Origin: Pseudomonas fluorescens
GTDB taxonomy: Bacteria > Pseudomonadota > Gammaproteobacteria > Pseudomonadales > Pseudomonadaceae
Assembly: GCF_902497895.1 (NCBI RefSeq)
Contig: NZ_CABVHQ010000019.1
Coordinates: 1 to 64,000, forward strand
Length of the DNA: 64,000 bases
Direction: 5' to 3'
Shown here: positions 10,751 to 26,045 of the stretch, piece after piece
Layout of the letters: every line of letters starts with the position of its first letter
Position numbering within the stretch: the first letter of the stretch is position 1
The notes under the pieces: model-generated
Seen by the model: the letters and a program-made list of their open reading frames with translations, nothing else
What the model was told of the DNA's origin: nothing
Databases searched by the model: none
Made by a program: the position numbers and the translations under genes

Positions 10751-12337
10751 ATGACTAGTTTGCATGCCGACGAGGCTTTCCTCGGCCATTACCAGTTGAG
10801 TCACGACCCTTTCGCTCCACGGGTGCCTGGCTTCAAATTCTTCCCCGCCCAGCGCAAGCCGGTATTGGGGCAATTGCACCATCTGGCCCGTTACAGCCAG
10901 CTGCTGCTGGTCGTGACCGGGCCGCACGGCAGCGGCAAGACCCTGTTGCGTCAGGCGCTGGTTGCCAGTACCAACCGGCAGTCCGTGCAAAGCGTGGTGG
11001 TTTCCGCCCGTGACGCCGGCGATGCGACAGGTGTATTGCGTCAGGTGGCTCAGGCGCTGAACGTGGCCCAGGCCGAAATCGGCGCGATTCTGTCCCAGGT
11101 GGTGCAGCTGGCACTGACTGGCCAGGAAGTCTATTTGCTGGTCGATGATGCCGAGCAACTCGACGAGTCCGCGCTCGAGGTGCTGCTGGCGCTGGCCGCG
11201 GGTGCTCCGGAAGGTCGCCCGCACGTGTTCCTGTTCGGTGAGTCGTCGCTGATCGCCGGTCTCGAGCAGTTGAGCACCGAGGAAGAGCGCTTCCACGTCA
11301 TCGAGTTGCAGCCCTACACCGAAGAAGAAACCCGCGATTACCTGGCTCAACGTCTCGAAGGTGCTGGGCGGGGAATCGAACTTTTCACCGCGGATCAGAT
11401 CTCTGATATTCATGAAAACTCCGATGGCTGGCCGGGCACGATCAATCAGGTCGCTCGCGATGCAATGATCGAAGCCATGATTGCCAGCCGCTCAGCGGTC
11501 AAGCGTCCAAGTATGGGGTTCAATATGCCGAAGAAACACGTATTGGCGATATCTGCCGTCGTCGTGGTGGCGGTGGCAGCAGCCTGGATGATGCCGGGTC
11601 GTAGCAAGGCACCGACCACCGGCACTCCAGCCACTGAACAGGCGCAATTGCCCTCGGGGCAAGAGACGCCACAACCGAACACCGGCGGCAATCCGGCTGT
11701 CGAGTTCGCCGGGTCTTCGCAGCCGATGCCACTGCCGCTGGTCGGGCAGTCGCAACCGGTCATGCGCGGTCCCTTGGCTGAAGCCGCTGGCGGCATCACC
11801 GAAGGCGACGACGGCGTGCCAGTCGAGGGTTCCAGCGCTACGCCGCCGACCGTGACCACTACCGCGCCGCCAGCAGGTCTTGCGGCCGGTCCGGCAGCCA
11901 CCCCGGCGGCACGCCCGACACCGGCTCCAACCCAGGTTGCCAGCGCCAAGCCAGCACCTGTGACCAAGCCTGTTGCGGCTCCCGTGGCCAAGCCAGCACC
12001 GGTCGCCAAGCCTGTCGAGAAACCGCTCAATATTGCCAAGGCCGCTACTGGCGGTAGCTGGTACGCCGGGCAAGCGCCGGGCAACTATGTGGTGCAGATC
12101 CTCGGCACCAGCTCCGAAGCCTCTGCGCAAAACTTTGTCAAAGAGCAGGGTGGCGAGTACCGTTATTTCAAGAAAGTGCTGCAAGGCAAGCCACTGTATG
12201 TGATCACTTACGGAAACTTTGCCAGCCGCGACGCCGCTGTCACCGCTATCAAGGCCTTGCCAGCGAAGGTTCAGGCTGGTAAACCTTGGCCTCGCACTGT
12301 CGCCAGCGTCCAACAGGAACTGGCAACAGCTCGCTGA
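10751..12337 (+). CDS. AAA/SPOR-domain protein (DamX-like)
   Basis: 528-residue bitopic protein. The N-terminal ExeA-type ATPase domain (about residues 10-250) has a Walker A loop GPHGSGKT at 57-64 and an LLVDDAEQL Walker B. One membrane helix (about 262-281) leads to a long Pro/Ala/Thr-rich linker (about 285-435), containing repeated AKPAPV-type units, and a C-terminal SPOR domain (about 440-520, GNYVVQILGTSSEASAQNF). SPOR domains bind denuded septal glycan, so a role in cell division is likely. The aroB-damX-gltB neighbourhood supports the DamX assignment. A cytoplasmic ATPase half is usual for the pseudomonad form. Confidence 0.85.
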   Translation: MTSLHADEAFLGHYQLSHDPFAPRVPGFKFFPAQRKPVLGQLHHLARYSQLLLVVTGPHGSGKTLLRQALVASTNRQSVQSVVVSARDAGDATGVLRQVAQALNVAQAEIGAILSQVVQLALTGQEVYLLVDDAEQLDESALEVLLALAAGAPEGRPHVFLFGESSLIAGLEQLSTEEERFHVIELQPYTEEETRDYLAQRLEGAGRGIELFTADQISDIHENSDGWPGTINQVARDAMIEAMIASRSAVKRPSMGFNMPKKHVLAISAVVVVAVAAAWMMPGRSKAPTTGTPATEQAQLPSGQETPQPNTGGNPAVEFAGSSQPMPLPLVGQSQPVMRGPLAEAAGGITEGDDGVPVEGSSATPPTVTTTAPPAGLAAGPAATPAARPTPAPTQVASAKPAPVTKPVAAPVAKPAPVAKPVEKPLNIAKAATGGSWYAGQAPGNYVVQILGTSSEASAQNFVKEQGGEYRYFKKVLQGKPLYVITYGNFASRDAAVTAIKALPAKVQAGKPWPRTVASVQQELATAR

Positions 12338-12343
12338 CGATTC

Positions 12344-12364
12344 GGCGGCCTTACCCAGGCCGCC
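12344..12364 (+). terminator. Hairpin after the SPOR-domain gene
   Basis: GGCGGCC and GGCCGCC pair over a 7-base loop just after the stop. No T-run follows, so intrinsic termination is uncertain. Confidence 0.4.
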
Positions 12365-12477
12365 TCTCCCGGCACCTCAAAATTTCCGCAGGCGCATGCC
12401 GCTCCCAGAGCCGCGTGCCTTGTGGTGTCTGCGTCCTCGTAGCTTTTGAGTCGTAGCGGTCAAAATTAAAAAAAGTT

Positions 12478-12578
12478 TTGACTAGCACAGCAGATCGTTT
12501 TAAACCTTTCATAAATGCGACATAGATTTGCGACATTTCGTCGCCAAATTTGTGAGCGTCTGTGTCGGTGTGTACAAT
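12478..12578 (+). promoter_or_regulatory. Promoter region of gltBD
   Basis: The 350-base gap 12338-12687 is AT-richer than its surroundings. It contains a good sigma-70-type promoter: TTGTGA at 12550-12555, a 17-base spacer, then TACAAT at 12573-12578, about 110 bases ahead of the gltB start. A weaker TTGACT at 12478-12483 lies upstream with TTAAAC 16 bases on. No other gene was seen in the gap. Confidence 0.6.
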
Positions 12579-12687
12579 GACCTCCCTTTTGCCCCCGCAA
12601 AGCTGGCGTACGTTCGGCGTGGATGGTAAGTGGTTGAATTGAAAAGAAATTTGTCTCGATAAGAGGCAGCCTGGTGAGAAAGCGTCT

Positions 12688-17136
<4,449 letters not shown>

Positions 17137-17159
17137 TATGCGCCTGAAGAGTTTGATGA

Positions 17160-18587
<1,428 letters not shown>

Positions 18588-18643
18588 CCGGCCGCCGACC
18601 TGAATTGAGGACTGCTGAGTTCTTGATTTGAAATGGAATCAAC

Positions 18644-18733
18644 TGTGGGAGCGAGCTTGCTCGCGATAGCGGTGGATCAGTCGACAGAGATGTTGATTGT
18701 GAAGCCGCCATCGCGAGCAAGCTCGCTCCCACA
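18644..18733. repeat. REPIN, GTGGGAGCGAGCTTGCTCGCGA class
   Basis: Two inverted REP units (TGTGGGAGCGAGCTTGCTCG and CGAGCAAGCTCGCTCCCACA) with a spacer of about 40 bases. It lies between the gltD stop and the gltD terminator, so it would be in the 3' untranslated region of the gltBD mRNA. Confidence 0.92.
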
Positions 18734-18788
18734 TTGGTTTCTGGTTGTCCGGAAGACTGCATTCCCCCGCGACAAATTGACCCGATAG

Positions 18789-18821
18789 ACAAAAGGCACA
18801 CCTCTTACCGTGCCTTTTGCG
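18789..18821. terminator. Terminator after gltD
   Basis: AAAAGGCAC at 18791-18799 pairs with GTGCCTTTT at 18810-18818 over a 10-base loop. Its A/T flanks allow action in both directions. It separates gltBD from hemE. Confidence 0.75.
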
Positions 18822-18865
18822 TCCCGCTCTGAGAAAATGCCCGCACTTTTTTTCCGGATGCCGAC

Positions 18866-19933
18866 ATGACTGCCCTGAAGAACGACCGTTTCCTTCGTGC
18901 CCTGCTCAAGCAACCCGTAGACGTCACCCCCGTGTGGATGATGCGTCAGGCCGGTCGCTACCTGCCTGAGTACCGCGCCAGCCGCGCCAAGGCCGGTGAT
19001 TTCATGAGCCTGTGCATGAATCCGGAGTTCGCCTGCGAAGTCACTATGCAGCCGCTAGACCGTTATCCACAGCTGGATGCGGCGATCCTCTTCTCCGACA
19101 TCCTGACCATCCCCGATGCCATGGGCCTGGGCCTGTACTTTGAAACCGGCGAAGGCCCGCGCTTCAAGAAAGTCATCAGCACCCTGGCCGACATCGAAGC
19201 CTTGCCGATCCCTGATCCGCACAAGGACCTCGGCTACGTCATGGACGCAGTCAGCACCATCCGCCGCGAGCTGAACGGCCGCGTGCCGCTGATCGGCTTC
19301 TCGGGCAGCCCGTGGACCCTGGCTACCTACATGGTCGAAGGCGGCTCGTCGAAAGACTTCCGCAAGACCAAGGCCATGCTCTACGACAACCCGCAGGCCA
19401 TGCACCTGCTGCTGGACAAGCTGGCACAGTCGGTGACCTCCTACCTCAACGGCCAGATCATGGCCGGCGCCCAGGCTGTGCAGATCTTCGACACCTGGGG
19501 CGGCAACCTCTCGGCGGCGGCGTACCAGGAATTCTCCCTGGCCTACATGCGCAAAATCGTCAGCGGCCTGATCCGCGAACACGAAGGCCGCAAAGTGCCG
19601 GTGATCCTCTTCACCAAAAACGGCGGCCTGTGGCTGGAAAGCATCGCCGACGCCGGCGCCGATGCCCTCGGCCTGGACTGGACCTGCGACATCGGCGAAG
19701 CCCGTCGGCGGGTCGGCAGCAAAGTTGCGCTGCAAGGCAACATGGACCCGACCGTGCTCTACGCCAAACCAGAAGCCATCCGCGCCGAAGTCGGGCGAAT
19801 CCTCGCCAGCTACGGTAAAGGCAGCGGTCACGTGTTCAACCTCGGCCACGGCATCACCCCGGAAGTCGACCCTGAGCACGCTGGCGCCTTCATGCGTGCG
19901 GTGCATGAGCTTTCTGCGCAGTATCACGAGTAA
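18866..19933 (+). CDS. hemE: Uroporphyrinogen decarboxylase
   Basis: Removes the four acetate carboxyls of uroporphyrinogen III to give coproporphyrinogen III in heme synthesis; cytosolic and cofactor-free. 355 residues. Signature 1, [16 protein letters not shown], is at about residues 23-38, and signature 2, [18 protein letters not shown], is present. The catalytic Asp lies in the [14 protein letters not shown] segment. Linkage gltD-hemE is conserved in Pseudomonas. A terminator follows directly. Confidence 0.97.
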   Translation: MTALKNDRFLRALLKQPVDVTPVWMMRQAGRYLPEYRASRAKAGDFMSLCMNPEFACEVTMQPLDRYPQLDAAILFSDILTIPDAMGLGLYFETGEGPRFKKVISTLADIEALPIPDPHKDLGYVMDAVSTIRRELNGRVPLIGFSGSPWTLATYMVEGGSSKDFRKTKAMLYDNPQAMHLLLDKLAQSVTSYLNGQIMAGAQAVQIFDTWGGNLSAAAYQEFSLAYMRKIVSGLIREHEGRKVPVILFTKNGGLWLESIADAGADALGLDWTCDIGEARRRVGSKVALQGNMDPTVLYAKPEAIRAEVGRILASYGKGSGHVFNLGHGITPEVDPEHAGAFMRAVHELSAQYHE

Positions 19934-19950
19934 CAGCGCTGCAATGATAA

Positions 19951-19980
19951 AAAAACGCCTGGCATAAGCCGGGCGTTTTA
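19951..19980 (+). terminator. Terminator after hemE
   Basis: AAACGCCTGGC pairs with GCCGGGCGTTT over ATAA, with an A-run before and TTTTA after. It starts about 20 bases after the stop. Confidence 0.85.
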
Positions 19981-19994
19981 ATATTGCAAAAATC

Positions 19995-20097
19995 AAAAGA
20001 TCGCAGCCTGCGGCAGCTCCTACAGGGGTCTTGCATATATACGCGAATTCACGGGTGTATGTGATTGGCGTAGGAGCTGCCGCAGGCTGCGATCTTT
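19995..20097. repeat. REPIN, AAGATCGCAGCCTGCGGCAG class
   Basis: Left unit AAAGATCGCAGCCTGCGGCA and its inverted right unit TGCCGCAGGCTGCGATCTTT flank a unique core of about 50 bases. Further copies of this class lie at 34378, 53524 and 61830. Confidence 0.93.
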
Positions 20098-20454
20098 GCT
20101 GTTCGTGCATAAGTATTTTTGTAAGAGACATTGCCTTTCCTGTCCGATTTTTCGGCTGCTGATAATTCCTTCGTTAGTGCAGGAGAAGTCCTACATAAAA
20201 GAAAAATTATCTCTGTACTATATCGCTATATCCAACTTCAAGATTAATGCCTCGCGTACATGTCAGTAAGTCCGACGGCTTTATTGTTGTTTGCTGTCTG
20301 GCTTTTGGGTGTCTTTAGTTGTATGGAATTTTATCAAGTAGTGATCTCGCTTCCTGTTTTTTATGCGAGGTAATACGAATGGAAGAGCGGCTTGAATCGC
20401 TGTCGAAACAATAATCGGCCTGGGACTAACAAAGTGAAAGAAATTATTTCTAAA
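20098..20454 (+). other. AT-rich leader region upstream of the LPMO gene
   Basis: About 360 bases with clearly lower GC than the flanking genes and no long gene. A tiny reading frame MEERLESLSKQ starts at 20379 behind GCGAGG and stops at 20414. It could be a leader peptide or chance. No confident promoter could be picked. Confidence 0.4.
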
Positions 20455-21894
20455 ATGCGCGCACTAACGGGATGTGCTTCTTCGCTGACCCTGTTGGCGG
20501 CAGTATTGGCATCACAGAATGTTGCCGCACATGGTTATTTGAATGACCCACCGTCCCGCGCATTTCTCTGCCAGAAAGGTCTCAATAAAGACTGTGGCGG
20601 CGCGCAGTACGAGCCGCAAAGTGTGGGTGAAACCTTCAAAGGGTTTCCTGCTGGTGTGGGTGGCGCTCCTCTTCAGGGGCCGATTGATGGCCAGATCGCC
20701 AGTGGTAGCGCGCGTTTCTCGGCACTGGATGCTCAGTCTTCCACTCGTTGGCATTTGACTGAGATCATGGATCGAGCTATCGATTTCAGCTGGAGCTACC
20801 CAGCCCCCCACAAAACGACCAAGCATGAATACTTCATCACCCAATCCGGTTGGAATCCCAACCAGCCGCTCACGCGGGCTTCTTTTGACAGCACTCCGTT
20901 TTGCGTCGTAGACGGCGGAGGAGTTTTGCCGGTGAACGGTGCGAAGCAAGCCTGCATCATTCCTGACGATAAAAACGGTCACCACGTGATTTTGGGGTTG
21001 TGGACCGTTGCTGACACAGATGCGGCGTTTCATAACGTGGTCGATGTGAATATTCTGGCCGAAGCTCCCGTGCCGGGTGGGTGGAATCCCGTCGGTAGCA
21101 TTACCCCGGTGACAAATCTGCTGGTTGGCGACAAAGCCAAGGCACGAGCCTTTACCGCCGAGGGTGAAAGCCCGTCGCACAGCGTCGAAATTTCCATTGA
21201 TAACGCAGAAGAAGGCAAGCCGGAAAACTGGTCGTTCAAACTGGCCGAGCAAATCAACAAGACTCAGAAACTGGTTCGCGCCGGCATTCGCGGCGAGAAC
21301 GACGCCATTGAACCGGTGAAAGGCACGAACAAGCTGTACGCTCAGAAAGAGAGTGGTGTCATCCGTTACGAAGTGACACTGGATATGCCGGGAGATACCG
21401 ACGCCAGGATGGTGATTTCGGCCTTGGCTGAAGAGTTCAAACTCGAAAACGGCAGCGGCAAAGTGTCCTTCCCGATCCTCACCAACCGCAAACTGAACGT
21501 TGAAGCGACGATCTATAACGACAAGCACAAAGCGGTCGGGACCACCACCCAAGTGATCGACACCAACAGTGCATGGCTGAATGTCGACGTGCGAACTTTG
21601 CCGGGCACTCATCAGGTGAAGCTGATAGGCACCACTGCGGATGGCCGGACCACGCTTCAGGATCTGAAAACGACTGAAATGACCGGTGAGGGGGGCGTGG
21701 AGTTCGACTTCCAGTTCCCGGATGGTATTGAGCAATACACCGCAGGTACTAAAGTGTTGCAGCCAAAAGACGGATTGGTCTATGAGTGCAAGCCATTTTC
21801 GGAGTCTGGCTACTGCAAGCAATACAGTCCATCGGCTAATGGGTTTGAACCCGGTGTTGGTGGTCACTGGCATATGGCCTGGGATCAAAAATAA
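20455..21894 (+). CDS. Secreted lytic polysaccharide monooxygenase (AA10), GbpA-like chitin-binding protein
   Basis: Copper-dependent enzyme that oxidatively cleaves chitin-like polysaccharide. Choosing the ATG at 20455 gives a clean signal peptide, cleaved after VAA at residue 25, so the mature protein starts with His26 (HGYLNDPPSR) as the copper histidine brace requires. The second brace His is H119 (YPAPHKTT) and the axial Phe is F192 (AAFHNVVDV). After the AA10 domain (26-200) come two beta domains like GbpA domains 2 and 3 (about 210-310 and 315-410). A C-terminal chitin-binding module with the Cys pair YECKPFSESGYCK and a GGHWHMAW end closes the protein. 479 residues, close to GbpA. Longer TTG (20392) and GTG (20434) starts are possible. 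It lies just before a type II secretion operon, the usual exporter of such proteins. The gene is less GC-rich than its neighbours. Confidence 0.92.
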   Translation: MRALTGCASSLTLLAAVLASQNVAAHGYLNDPPSRAFLCQKGLNKDCGGAQYEPQSVGETFKGFPAGVGGAPLQGPIDGQIASGSARFSALDAQSSTRWHLTEIMDRAIDFSWSYPAPHKTTKHEYFITQSGWNPNQPLTRASFDSTPFCVVDGGGVLPVNGAKQACIIPDDKNGHHVILGLWTVADTDAAFHNVVDVNILAEAPVPGGWNPVGSITPVTNLLVGDKAKARAFTAEGESPSHSVEISIDNAEEGKPENWSFKLAEQINKTQKLVRAGIRGENDAIEPVKGTNKLYAQKESGVIRYEVTLDMPGDTDARMVISALAEEFKLENGSGKVSFPILTNRKLNVEATIYNDKHKAVGTTTQVIDTNSAWLNVDVRTLPGTHQVKLIGTTADGRTTLQDLKTTEMTGEGGVEFDFQFPDGIEQYTAGTKVLQPKDGLVYECKPFSESGYCKQYSPSANGFEPGVGGHWHMAWDQK

Positions 21895-21911
21895 CGGGGT
21901 CTGGTAACGCT

Positions 21912-21941
21912 CCAGGCAGTCATTAATACGTGACTGCCTGG
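21912..21941 (+). terminator. Hairpin between LPMO gene and gsp operon
   Basis: Perfect 11-base arms CCAGGCAGTCA and TGACTGCCTGG over an 8-base loop, 18 bases after the LPMO stop. There is no T-run, so termination may be partial or it may be an RNA-stabilising hairpin. Confidence 0.55.
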
Positions 21942-22082
21942 CGTCTCTGCTGACGCAAGAGAGGCTGGCATTTGTACATGTGTCGCTCACCCCCCCTGCA
22001 TGTGCCGGTTTTTATGAAGTCTTGAACGTATGACTTTGTGGGTCTCGACTGGCCAGAAAAACTTGATTGATGCGAGCCGAGA

Positions 22083-22631
22083 TTGAAACTTTCTGCAATA
22101 GCAGTATCCGGTCATTGGCCTGCCTTGCTCAGGATCGTATTGCTGGTTGTACCGCTGGGTTACGCAGCGTTCTTGAGCTGGAGTGAGTGGGGTTTGCGCG
22201 AGGCCATGACGGTGCAGCGTGAACGCCCGGCCTTGCCTGCAGCGGTGGTTGATTCGCGGGCTCCGCTCAACTCCACCGCCATTGCGACAGTACTGGGGCT
22301 GGCCACGGAAAATGCGCTGCTGCGCAGTGCCGAACCGCTGACGCTGCGTGCGAGCTTTGTGTCCACTACCGGCGAGTCCCGGGCATTGCTGGCGGGCTCC
22401 GACGGAGAGCGTATTTACCGGGTCGGTGAAAGCTTGCCGGGCGGCAGTGTCCTGCGTCGTGTCGAAATTTCGCAGGTGGTGCTCTGGCGCAAGGGCCGTG
22501 AAGAGTTGCTGCCACTGCAGTTGACGGGTGGGCACGCTCTGCTGGTGGCCAAAGGGAAAGAGCGCAGCCCCGTTTCCCAGCCATCTGCGCTTTTTCTTCG
22601 ACCTGCTACCGACCTGCGTCAGAGTGATTGA
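22083..22631 (+). CDS. gspC: Type II secretion protein GspC
   Basis: Inner-membrane protein linking the T2SS platform to the secretin. The only start that keeps the membrane helix (about residues 14-33) is a TTG at 22083; the ribosome site is weak. After a linker comes the homology region (about 75-160) that contacts the GspD N0 domain. At 182 residues it is shorter than typical GspC/XcpP (roughly 240-280), and no C-terminal PDZ or coiled-coil domain is visible. Assignment rests on its position directly before gspD, the topology and the HR-like segment DGERIYRVGESLPGGSVLRRV. Confidence 0.8.
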   Translation: MKLSAIAVSGHWPALLRIVLLVVPLGYAAFLSWSEWGLREAMTVQRERPALPAAVVDSRAPLNSTAIATVLGLATENALLRSAEPLTLRASFVSTTGESRALLAGSDGERIYRVGESLPGGSVLRRVEISQVVLWRKGREELLPLQLTGGHALLVAKGKERSPVSQPSALFLRPATDLRQSD

Positions 22632-22635
22632 TTGA

Positions 22636-24564
22636 ATGAACAGTTTCATCAGGTGCGGCGTAGTGCGCCCAACGTTGCGCGTTATGGCATTGGCGATATT
22701 ACTGTTTCAAGGCTCGGTGCTGGCCGAGGAGCAGCAATGGCAACTGGCCATGAATCAGGCCGAACTGCGGGACATCGTGGAGGAAATGTCGTCGATTCTC
22801 GGCACGACAGTCATCCTTGATCCGCGGGTCCAGGGACGTATTACCGTGATGTCGAAACAGGCGCTGGACCGCGAAGGGGTTCGCCGACTGTTCTATTCGG
22901 TGCTCGATGCCCACAACTTCACGGTGATCGATCAAGGCGATCGGATATTGATCACACCGGTGACGGAGGCCAAGACGCGAGCCGGTAACGGTGATGTCCA
23001 GACCTCGCCAGCGGCGCAGTTCGTCACCGAGGTCATCGAGCTCAATTCCAGCGGTGCTGCTGACCTTGCGGGTCTGGTGCGACCGCTGGTATCGACCAAC
23101 GGCTATGTCGGGCCGTCGGTTTCGGCCAATGCCTTGGTGGTCACTGACACCGCGAGCAATGTCAGGCGGATCGGGCAGGTCGTCCGAAAACTGGACGCCG
23201 GAGGGAAAAACGTTCATGTCGTCGTGGAGTTGCGCCATGGCCTGGCCACCGATATTGCCAAGGTCATGGAGTTGTCTCTCGGCAAATCAGGGACGGAGAC
23301 GGGAAGCCAGGTGATTGCCGATTCACGTGCTAACCGCCTGGTGATTATCGGTACGCAAGCCGTGCGTCAACGCCTGACCAGACTGGCCCGCTCCCTGGAT
23401 ATCCCGGCGACTGCCAAGCTCGATAATGCCCGGGTAATCCGCCTGCGGCACAGTGATGCCAAGCAGTTGGCCGAGGTGCTGGACGCCATGGGGCAGGGGC
23501 TTAAGGAGGAGGCCCGACTCGGCGGTTCAAAAGATTCCACTGCGAGCACGCAGGTCATGGTCAAGGCCGATGAGAGTCAGAATGCTCTGGTGTTGATTGC
23601 AGAGCCGGCCCAGGTCCGGACACTCGAGAACATCATCCGACAGTTGGATCAGCCTCGTGCCCAAGTCTTGATCCACGCCGCTATTGTGGAAATTTCCGGC
23701 GATATCGTCGAGGCGCTGGGGGTTCAATGGGGCGTCAGCACTGGAGATGCCAAAGGTCTGATCAACTTTCCCGGAACGGGCATTCCGATTCCCGGAGGGT
23801 TGAAGTTTGATGAAAAAAATCCCGCTCCCGAAGGCGCGCTGCTCGGCTTGGGTGGCGACCGTTTCGGCGCCTTGATTTCCGCCTTGGCCAGCAACAGTCG
23901 CAGTAATTTGCTGTCCACCCCGAGCCTGCTGACCCTGGACAACCAGGAAGCGGAAATCATCGTGGGGCAGAACGTACCGTTCAAGACCGGTTCCTATGCC
24001 ACCAATAGCAATGGTGCGGATAACCCGTTCACCACGGTAGAACGCAAGGATGTCGGGATCAGCCTGAAAATCAAGCCGCACATCAATGATGGCAACACCC
24101 TGCGCCTTGAGGTCGAACAGGAGGTTTCGGACATCGCACCCTCGGTGTCGGGGGTGGACTCCTCGGATTTGATTACCAACAAACGTGCGTTGAAAAGCAC
24201 GATTCTTGCCAGCGATGGCGAAATCATCGTCATCGGCGGCCTGATCAAGGACAGCGTTCGCACCCAGGAAAGTGGCGTCCCGTTTCTACGCAGTATTCCT
24301 TATCTCGGCGCACTGTTCCGCTGGACCAAGGACACCCAGATCAAAAGCAACCTGATGGTCTTTCTGCGTCCGACGATTGTGCGCAGCAAAGAGGATCTCG
24401 CCGAGGTCAGCCAGGATCGGTACAACGCCTTACGTGATCTCAGTCAGCCAACGGCCCGCCAGAACAATTCGCTGCTACTGCCCCGCGACCCACACCAACT
24501 GTTCGATGGACCCACTGACACGCCATCCATCGACCTGCGCAAGCCGCAATCGGCTGCGCCATGA
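22636..24564 (+). CDS. gspD: Type II secretion secretin GspD
   Basis: Outer-membrane gate of the T2SS. 642 residues: signal peptide ending VLAE, N0 domain (about 30-110, NQAELRDIVEEMSSILGTTVI), N1-N3 domains (about 120-400), and the secretin barrel (about 410-590) with NLLSTPSLLTLDNQEAEI and VPFLRSIPYLGALFR. A C-terminal tail of about 50 residues may be the pilotin-binding S domain. No pilotin gene is seen beside it. Starts 4 bases after gspC and overlaps gspE by four bases. Confidence 0.95.
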   Translation: MNSFIRCGVVRPTLRVMALAILLFQGSVLAEEQQWQLAMNQAELRDIVEEMSSILGTTVILDPRVQGRITVMSKQALDREGVRRLFYSVLDAHNFTVIDQGDRILITPVTEAKTRAGNGDVQTSPAAQFVTEVIELNSSGAADLAGLVRPLVSTNGYVGPSVSANALVVTDTASNVRRIGQVVRKLDAGGKNVHVVVELRHGLATDIAKVMELSLGKSGTETGSQVIADSRANRLVIIGTQAVRQRLTRLARSLDIPATAKLDNARVIRLRHSDAKQLAEVLDAMGQGLKEEARLGGSKDSTASTQVMVKADESQNALVLIAEPAQVRTLENIIRQLDQPRAQVLIHAAIVEISGDIVEALGVQWGVSTGDAKGLINFPGTGIPIPGGLKFDEKNPAPEGALLGLGGDRFGALISALASNSRSNLLSTPSLLTLDNQEAEIIVGQNVPFKTGSYATNSNGADNPFTTVERKDVGISLKIKPHINDGNTLRLEVEQEVSDIAPSVSGVDSSDLITNKRALKSTILASDGEIIVIGGLIKDSVRTQESGVPFLRSIPYLGALFRWTKDTQIKSNLMVFLRPTIVRSKEDLAEVSQDRYNALRDLSQPTARQNNSLLLPRDPHQLFDGPTDTPSIDLRKPQSAAP

Positions 24565-26042
24565 CTTGGCAGGGGACGTTTTGCGAGCAGCTGCCATTTG
24601 GCTTCGCCCGGCGTTTCGGGGTGTTGCTGGAAGGGGCGGGCGACACATTGAGTCTGTCGGTTCGTGGCGATACGTCTTTAAGCGCCCTGGCGGAAGCCCG
24701 GCGTCTGAGCGGACGTGACTTGCCCGTTCAGGTACTGGATCCGGCAGTGTTCGCGACGCGGCTGGCGAGTTGCTACAGCGAAGGCCAGAGTGCGGCCGAA
24801 CAAGTCGCCCAAGGGCTGGATGATGAGCTCGATCTGCTCAGTCTGGCTGACCAGGTTCCGCAGACTGCGGACCTGCTTGAGCAGGAAGGCGATGCGCCGA
24901 TTATCCGGCTGATCAACGCACTGCTCAGCGAGGCCGTGCGAGAGAAGGCCTCGGATGTTCACCTGGAAACCTTCGAACAGTATCTATCGGTACGCATGCG
25001 GGTCGACGGCCAGTTGCGTGAAGTACTCAGGCCCAGACGCGAGTTGGCCAACTTGCTGGTGTCGCGGATCAAGGTCATGGCGCGCCTGGATATCGCCGAG
25101 AAACGGGTTCCGCAGGATGGGCGGATCGCCTTGCGGCTGGCAGGGCATGAGGTCGATGTACGGGTCTCGACCTTGCCTTCGGCTCACGGTGAACGGGTGG
25201 TTCTGCGACTGCTCGACAAACAGGCCGGGCGCCTCGATTTGCAACGCTTGGGCATGCCTGCCGATACCCTGGCGCGCTTCCAGCAGATTCTCGGCAAGCC
25301 CCACGGGATCCTGCTGGTGACGGGGCCGACCGGTTCAGGCAAAACCACCAGCCTGTATGCGGCGCTGACCAGCCTCAACGATCAGACCCGGAACATCCTC
25401 ACCGTCGAAGATCCCATCGAATATCACTTGCCGGGCATCGGCCAGACACCGGTCAACCCGAAGGTCGAGATGACCTTCGCCAGAGGTCTGCGGGCCATTC
25501 TGCGGCAGGACCCGGACGTGGTGATGGTGGGCGAAATTCGCGACCGGGAAACCGCGGAAATCGCGGTACAGGCTTCGTTGACCGGGCATTTGGTGTTGTC
25601 GACCCTGCATACCAATAGCGCGGTCGGCGCGGTTACCCGGCTGGTGGACATGGGCGTTGATACTTATCTTTTGGCCTCATCTCTGGTCGGGGTGCTGGCT
25701 CAGCGTCTGCTGCGTACCCTTTGCCCGGGATGCAAGATTCCCTATGCCGCCGACGCTGCTGCCTGCCAGCGACTGGGGCTCGACAGCGCAGCAACTGCGC
25801 GCTTGTTCAAGGCCCAGGGATGTGACCAATGCCAGCAAGGCTATCGCGGGCGGATCGGGATTTACGAGTTGGTCAACGTCACGCCAGCCTTGTCCACGCT
25901 GATTCACCAGGGTGTCAGTGAGCAGGAACTCGCCCGAGAGGCTCGGGTGGTATCACGCAGTCTGTTTCAGGATGGTCAGCGGCTGGTGCTGGCAGGCCTG
26001 ACCAGCCTCGACGAGTTGCTGCGAGTCACCCAGGAGGACTAG
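24561..26042 (+). CDS. gspE: Type II secretion ATPase GspE
   Basis: Cytoplasmic hexameric ATPase that drives pseudopilus assembly. 493 residues: N1E-type domain, N2E (about 130-220), Walker A GPTGSGKTTSLYAAL (about 254), Asp box EDPIEYHLPG, Walker B with RAILRQDPDVVMVGEIRD, and His box LVLSTLHTNSA. The zinc-binding tetracysteine CPGC...CDQC (about 388-424) typical of GspE/PilB is intact. ATGA overlap with gspD. Confidence 0.96.
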   Translation: MTWQGTFCEQLPFGFARRFGVLLEGAGDTLSLSVRGDTSLSALAEARRLSGRDLPVQVLDPAVFATRLASCYSEGQSAAEQVAQGLDDELDLLSLADQVPQTADLLEQEGDAPIIRLINALLSEAVREKASDVHLETFEQYLSVRMRVDGQLREVLRPRRELANLLVSRIKVMARLDIAEKRVPQDGRIALRLAGHEVDVRVSTLPSAHGERVVLRLLDKQAGRLDLQRLGMPADTLARFQQILGKPHGILLVTGPTGSGKTTSLYAALTSLNDQTRNILTVEDPIEYHLPGIGQTPVNPKVEMTFARGLRAILRQDPDVVMVGEIRDRETAEIAVQASLTGHLVLSTLHTNSAVGAVTRLVDMGVDTYLLASSLVGVLAQRLLRTLCPGCKIPYAADAAACQRLGLDSAATARLFKAQGCDQCQQGYRGRIGIYELVNVTPALSTLIHQGVSEQELAREARVVSRSLFQDGQRLVLAGLTSLDELLRVTQED

Positions 26043-26045
26043 GAC

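Noticed and set aside
20392..20454. TTG at 20392 as start of the LPMO
   Set aside because: It adds 21 polar, basic residues before a complete signal peptide; the ATG at 20455 gives a normal leader and a length near GbpA, although its ribosome site is weak.
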